From Pseudofrankia asymbiotica (GTDB lineage Bacteria; Actinomycetota; Actinomycetes; Frankiales; Frankiaceae): 6,550 bases of DNA. The notes beneath the pieces were generated by a model that saw nothing but the letters and a program-made list of their open reading frames with translations, was not told the DNA's origin and did not search any database. Of the stretch, positions 5,975-6,550 are shown in pieces. Numbering within the stretch: position 1 is the first letter of the stretch; each line of letters begins with the position of its first letter. The stretch covers positions 22,693 to 29,242 of the forward strand of contig NZ_MOMC01000003.1 of NCBI RefSeq assembly GCF_001983105.1, written 5' to 3'. A program made the translations under genes and the position numbers.

Positions 5975-6550
5975 TCAGGGAACGGGGTCCGGCGCCGGGT
6001 CCATTTCCCGTGGAGGGGGCGGCGCCGGCGCGGGGCCCGGCACCGTCGCCCCCCGCGCCGAGGACGCCGGGGCCACGTCGCCGCCCGTGGCCAGGTCGGT
6101 GACGACCGCTCCGAACGACCCCCCGGCGACCCGGATCCGCAGCGCCTGGTCCGAGGTGAGCGCCACCGGGTCCCGGACGATCGCGCCCCCCGCCGCGTCC
6201 TGTACGAGCGCGTAGCCGCGATCGAGGGTCGCCGCCGGGGAGAGGGCACGCAGCCGGGCGGTGGCGTGGGTGAGATCGCGGCCCGCGACGTCGACGGCGT
6301 GCGTCACGCAGCGGCGCGCCCGCCGGGCGAGCGCGTCCACGTCCTGCGCCCGCCGGTCCAGCTCCCGGTGCGGCGCGGCGAGCACCGGCCGGCCGCGCAG
6401 GTCGGCGAGCGCGCGGCGTTCCCGCTCGACCCGCTGTTCGACCACCCTGCGGGCGCGGGCGCGCAGCTGCGCGACGATCGCCGCCTGCTCCGCGACGTCG
6501 GGCACCACCCGCTTGGCGGCATCCGTCGGGGTGGAGGCGCGCACGTCGGC
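5975..6550 (-). CDS. xseA: Exodeoxyribonuclease VII large subunit XseA (C-terminal part)
   Basis: The 5' end is beyond the right edge; 191 C-terminal residues and the TGA (5975-5977) are present. XseA is the catalytic subunit of exonuclease VII. The visible frame opens with [18 protein letters not shown], the conserved end of the family's catalytic core, which places the family's nuclease centre mostly off-window. A long Arg/Ala/Glu-rich coiled-coil (about 25-95) follows, the region known to carry XseB subunits. Then comes the conserved [14 protein letters not shown], and a small beta C-terminal domain including [14 protein letters not shown]. The last 30 residues are a Pro/Ala-rich tail (PAPAPPPP) that looks dispensable. 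The GTG codon at 6542-6544 is internal, not a start. xseB follows after 142 bp. Confidence 0.95.
   Translation of the reverse strand, partial: ADVRASTPTDAAKRVVPDVAEQAAIVAQLRARARRVVEQRVERERRALADLRGRPVLAAPHRELDRRAQDVDALARRARRCVTHAVDVAGRDLTHATARLRALSPAATLDRGYALVQDAAGGAIVRDPVALTSDQALRIRVAGGSFGAVVTDLATGGDVAPASSARGATVPGPAPAPPPPREMDPAPDPVP

Noticed and set aside
5833..6249. Minus-strand frame extending xseB upstream into xseA
   Set aside because: It is Arg/Ser/Pro-rich and runs antiparallel to nothing but out of frame within xseA; the TTG with GAGGAG at 5839-5844 gives the normal XseB length.

Overview
This is a very GC-rich window with strong third-position G/C bias and GTG/TTG starts. The gene content is typical of a high-GC actinomycete (Actinomycetota). 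Genus cannot be fixed from the sequence; a Frankia- or Streptosporangiales-like organism would fit. The content is chromosomal housekeeping. I see no mobile element, CRISPR array, tRNA, rRNA or sign of recent transfer, and no previously undescribed multi-gene system. The points worth a second look are at gene boundaries: start-site architecture, hairpins and short tandem duplications.

Layout from left to right: the 3' end of a multi-pass membrane protein of the DUF418/acyltransferase-like type (+, 5' end outside the window). It overlaps, tail to tail, the ATPase gene ychF (-). ychF is divergent from rmuC (+). rmuC is followed by a small DUF6542-type membrane protein gene (+). A two-hairpin, repeat-bearing convergent junction comes next, then glpX (-), the class II fructose-1,6-bisphosphatase. 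A 278-bp divergent intergenic region separates glpX from a DUF4245-type membrane-anchored protein gene (+). That gene converges on xseB (-), and xseA (-) runs off the right edge with its 5' end missing.

Functionally there are three threads. Exonuclease VII (XseA plus XseB) and RmuC concern DNA metabolism. GlpX carries out the committed step of gluconeogenesis. YchF is a ribosome-associated P-loop ATPase. DUF6542 and DUF4245 are uncharacterised actinobacterial membrane proteins. From memory, the order glpX(-), DUF4245(+), xseB(-), xseA(-) also occurs in mycobacteria (the Rv1099c to Rv1108c area). ychF there lies beyond xseA, whereas here it is on the glpX side.

Four genes (ychF, the DUF6542 gene, glpX, the DUF4245 gene) have a -10-like hexamer 6 or 7 nt before the start codon and no well-placed Shine-Dalgarno, which suggests leaderless mRNAs. 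xseB instead has a clear GAGGAG before a TTG start. Short tandem duplications (periods 22, 16 and 23 bp) sit at the glpX stop codon, at the xseB stop codon and between xseA and xseB.
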